Assembly (NCBI GenBank): GCA_002366885.1
Contig: DFCD01000013.1
Location: 2,535-8,558, forward strand
Length of the DNA: 6,024 bases
From: Verrucomicrobia bacterium UBA3063
GTDB lineage: Bacteria; Verrucomicrobiota; Verrucomicrobiia; Methylacidiphilales; Verrucolacustridaceae
Reading direction: 5' to 3'
Shown here piece after piece: positions 5,519 through 6,024 of this stretch (position 1 is its first letter; every line of letters begins with the position of its first letter). Under the pieces are notes generated by a model. The model did no database searches and had not been told where the DNA came from. It saw only the letters and a list, made by a program, of their open reading frames with translations. Position numbers and translations under genes: made by a program.

Positions 5519-6024
5519 GTGCTCGAGCTCAAGGACATCCGCAAGCGTCTCGGGGGCCAGGAGGTTCTCCGGGGAGTCAACCTGAAGCTGGCTGCCGGGG
5601 AAAAGGTGGTGGTGATCGGGCGCAGCGGTTGCGGCAAGAGCGTGATGCTCCGGCATATCATGGGACTGCTTCAACCGGACGGGGGGGAGGTTTTTTTTGA
5701 GGGAACGAAGCTGACCGGGCTGAGCGAGGAGGCCTGGAATCCGTACCGGAGAAAAATCGGCATGTTATTCCAGGGTGCGGCCCTGTTTGATTCCCTCTCC
5801 GTCTTCGAAAATCTTGCCTTTCCTCTTCGGGAGGAGGGCGAGAAGGATGAGGGGGTGTTGCGGGAAAAGGTGGCGGAATCGCTGCGGATCGTTTCCCTGT
5901 CGGGAACGGAGCAAAAGATGCCTGCCGAGCTGAGCGGGGGAATGAAAAAGCGGGTGGCACTGGCCCGGGCGGTGATCCGGCGGCCCGACCTGATGCTTTA
6001 CGACGAACCGACCACCGGTCTGGA
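5519..6024 (+). CDS. mlaF: MlaF-type ATPase of the Mla phospholipid transporter (3' end outside window)
   Basis: GTG 5519 starts an ABC ATPase cut off by the window end after 168 complete codons. The SD GAGGA (5509-5513) overlaps the mlaE stop codon and lies 5 nt from the GTG, which decides the start. Visible motifs: Walker A GRSGCGKS (34-41), Q-loop Gln85 in FQGAALFDSLSV, ABC signature LSGGM (138-142) followed by KKRVALARA, and Walker B LMLYDEP (158-164) running into TTGLD. LSGGMKKR...LYDEPTTGLD and FQ.AALFDSL.V.EN are characteristic of the MlaF/Ttg2A group. It energises the MlaE permease from the cytoplasmic side. The D-loop and H-loop lie beyond the window. Identification is secure, supported by the adjacent mlaE. 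Confidence 0.94.
   Translation, partial: MLELKDIRKRLGGQEVLRGVNLKLAAGEKVVVIGRSGCGKSVMLRHIMGLLQPDGGEVFFEGTKLTGLSEEAWNPYRRKIGMLFQGAALFDSLSVFENLAFPLREEGEKDEGVLREKVAESLRIVSLSGTEQKMPAELSGGMKKRVALARAVIRRPDLMLYDEPTTGL

Noticed and set aside
1..6024. CRISPR arrays, IS elements, attachment sites or tandem repeats
   Set aside because: I found no regularly spaced direct repeats, transposase motifs or terminal inverted repeats; the only possible mobile-element relic is the integrase-like small protein.

Overview
The window is GC-rich and carries densely packed, well-formed bacterial genes. Its gene content is that of a diderm bacterium that exports LPS: the end of an LptF/LptG-type permease, an Mla-type lipid ABC transporter, and RuvB. 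The protein style, the stand-alone 'DHHLWNN.GTWW' small protein and the mlaE/mlaF relatives suggest Verrucomicrobiota (Opitutales-like). That taxonomic placement is recalled, not tested.

Layout. Bases 1-174 (+) are the last 57 codons of an LptF/LptG-family LPS-export permease. It converges, across a strong hairpin (185-213), on an 80-aa minus-strand protein (226-468) that resembles the N-terminal arm-DNA-binding domain of tyrosine recombinases but has no catalytic domain. The 327 bases upstream of that small gene (469-795) hold no convincing protein but are highly structured when read on the minus strand. In order they contain a sigma70-like promoter (691-718), an 8-bp hairpin with a GCAA tetraloop, further hairpins, a textbook intrinsic terminator (511-545), and a perfect 8-bp hairpin that holds the gene's Shine-Dalgarno sequence in its loop (471-496). 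This looks like a cis-regulatory leader (attenuator or riboswitch-like), or a small RNA followed by a translationally controlled gene. It is the most interesting part of the window.

Further along the minus strand come a 68-aa Cys-rich, probably exported protein (796-1002) that may be made from a leaderless mRNA, a 616-aa secreted protein with TPRs on both sides of a trypsin-like protease domain (1033-2883), and ruvB (2897-3919). The last two are separated by 13 nt and probably form one transcript, ruvB first.

A 92-bp divergent intergenic region, with a perfect 7+1+7 palindrome next to ruvB, separates this block from a plus-strand operon. That operon has a HAD-superfamily beta-phosphoglucomutase-like phosphatase (4012-4680), an MlaE-type permease (4713-5510, start uncertain) and an MlaF-type ATPase (5519 to the window end, cut off). 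The permease and ATPase are the inner-membrane core of an MCE/Mla phospholipid transporter; an MCE-domain protein would be expected just beyond the window. Long open frames antisense to or out of frame with these genes are by-products of the high GC content.
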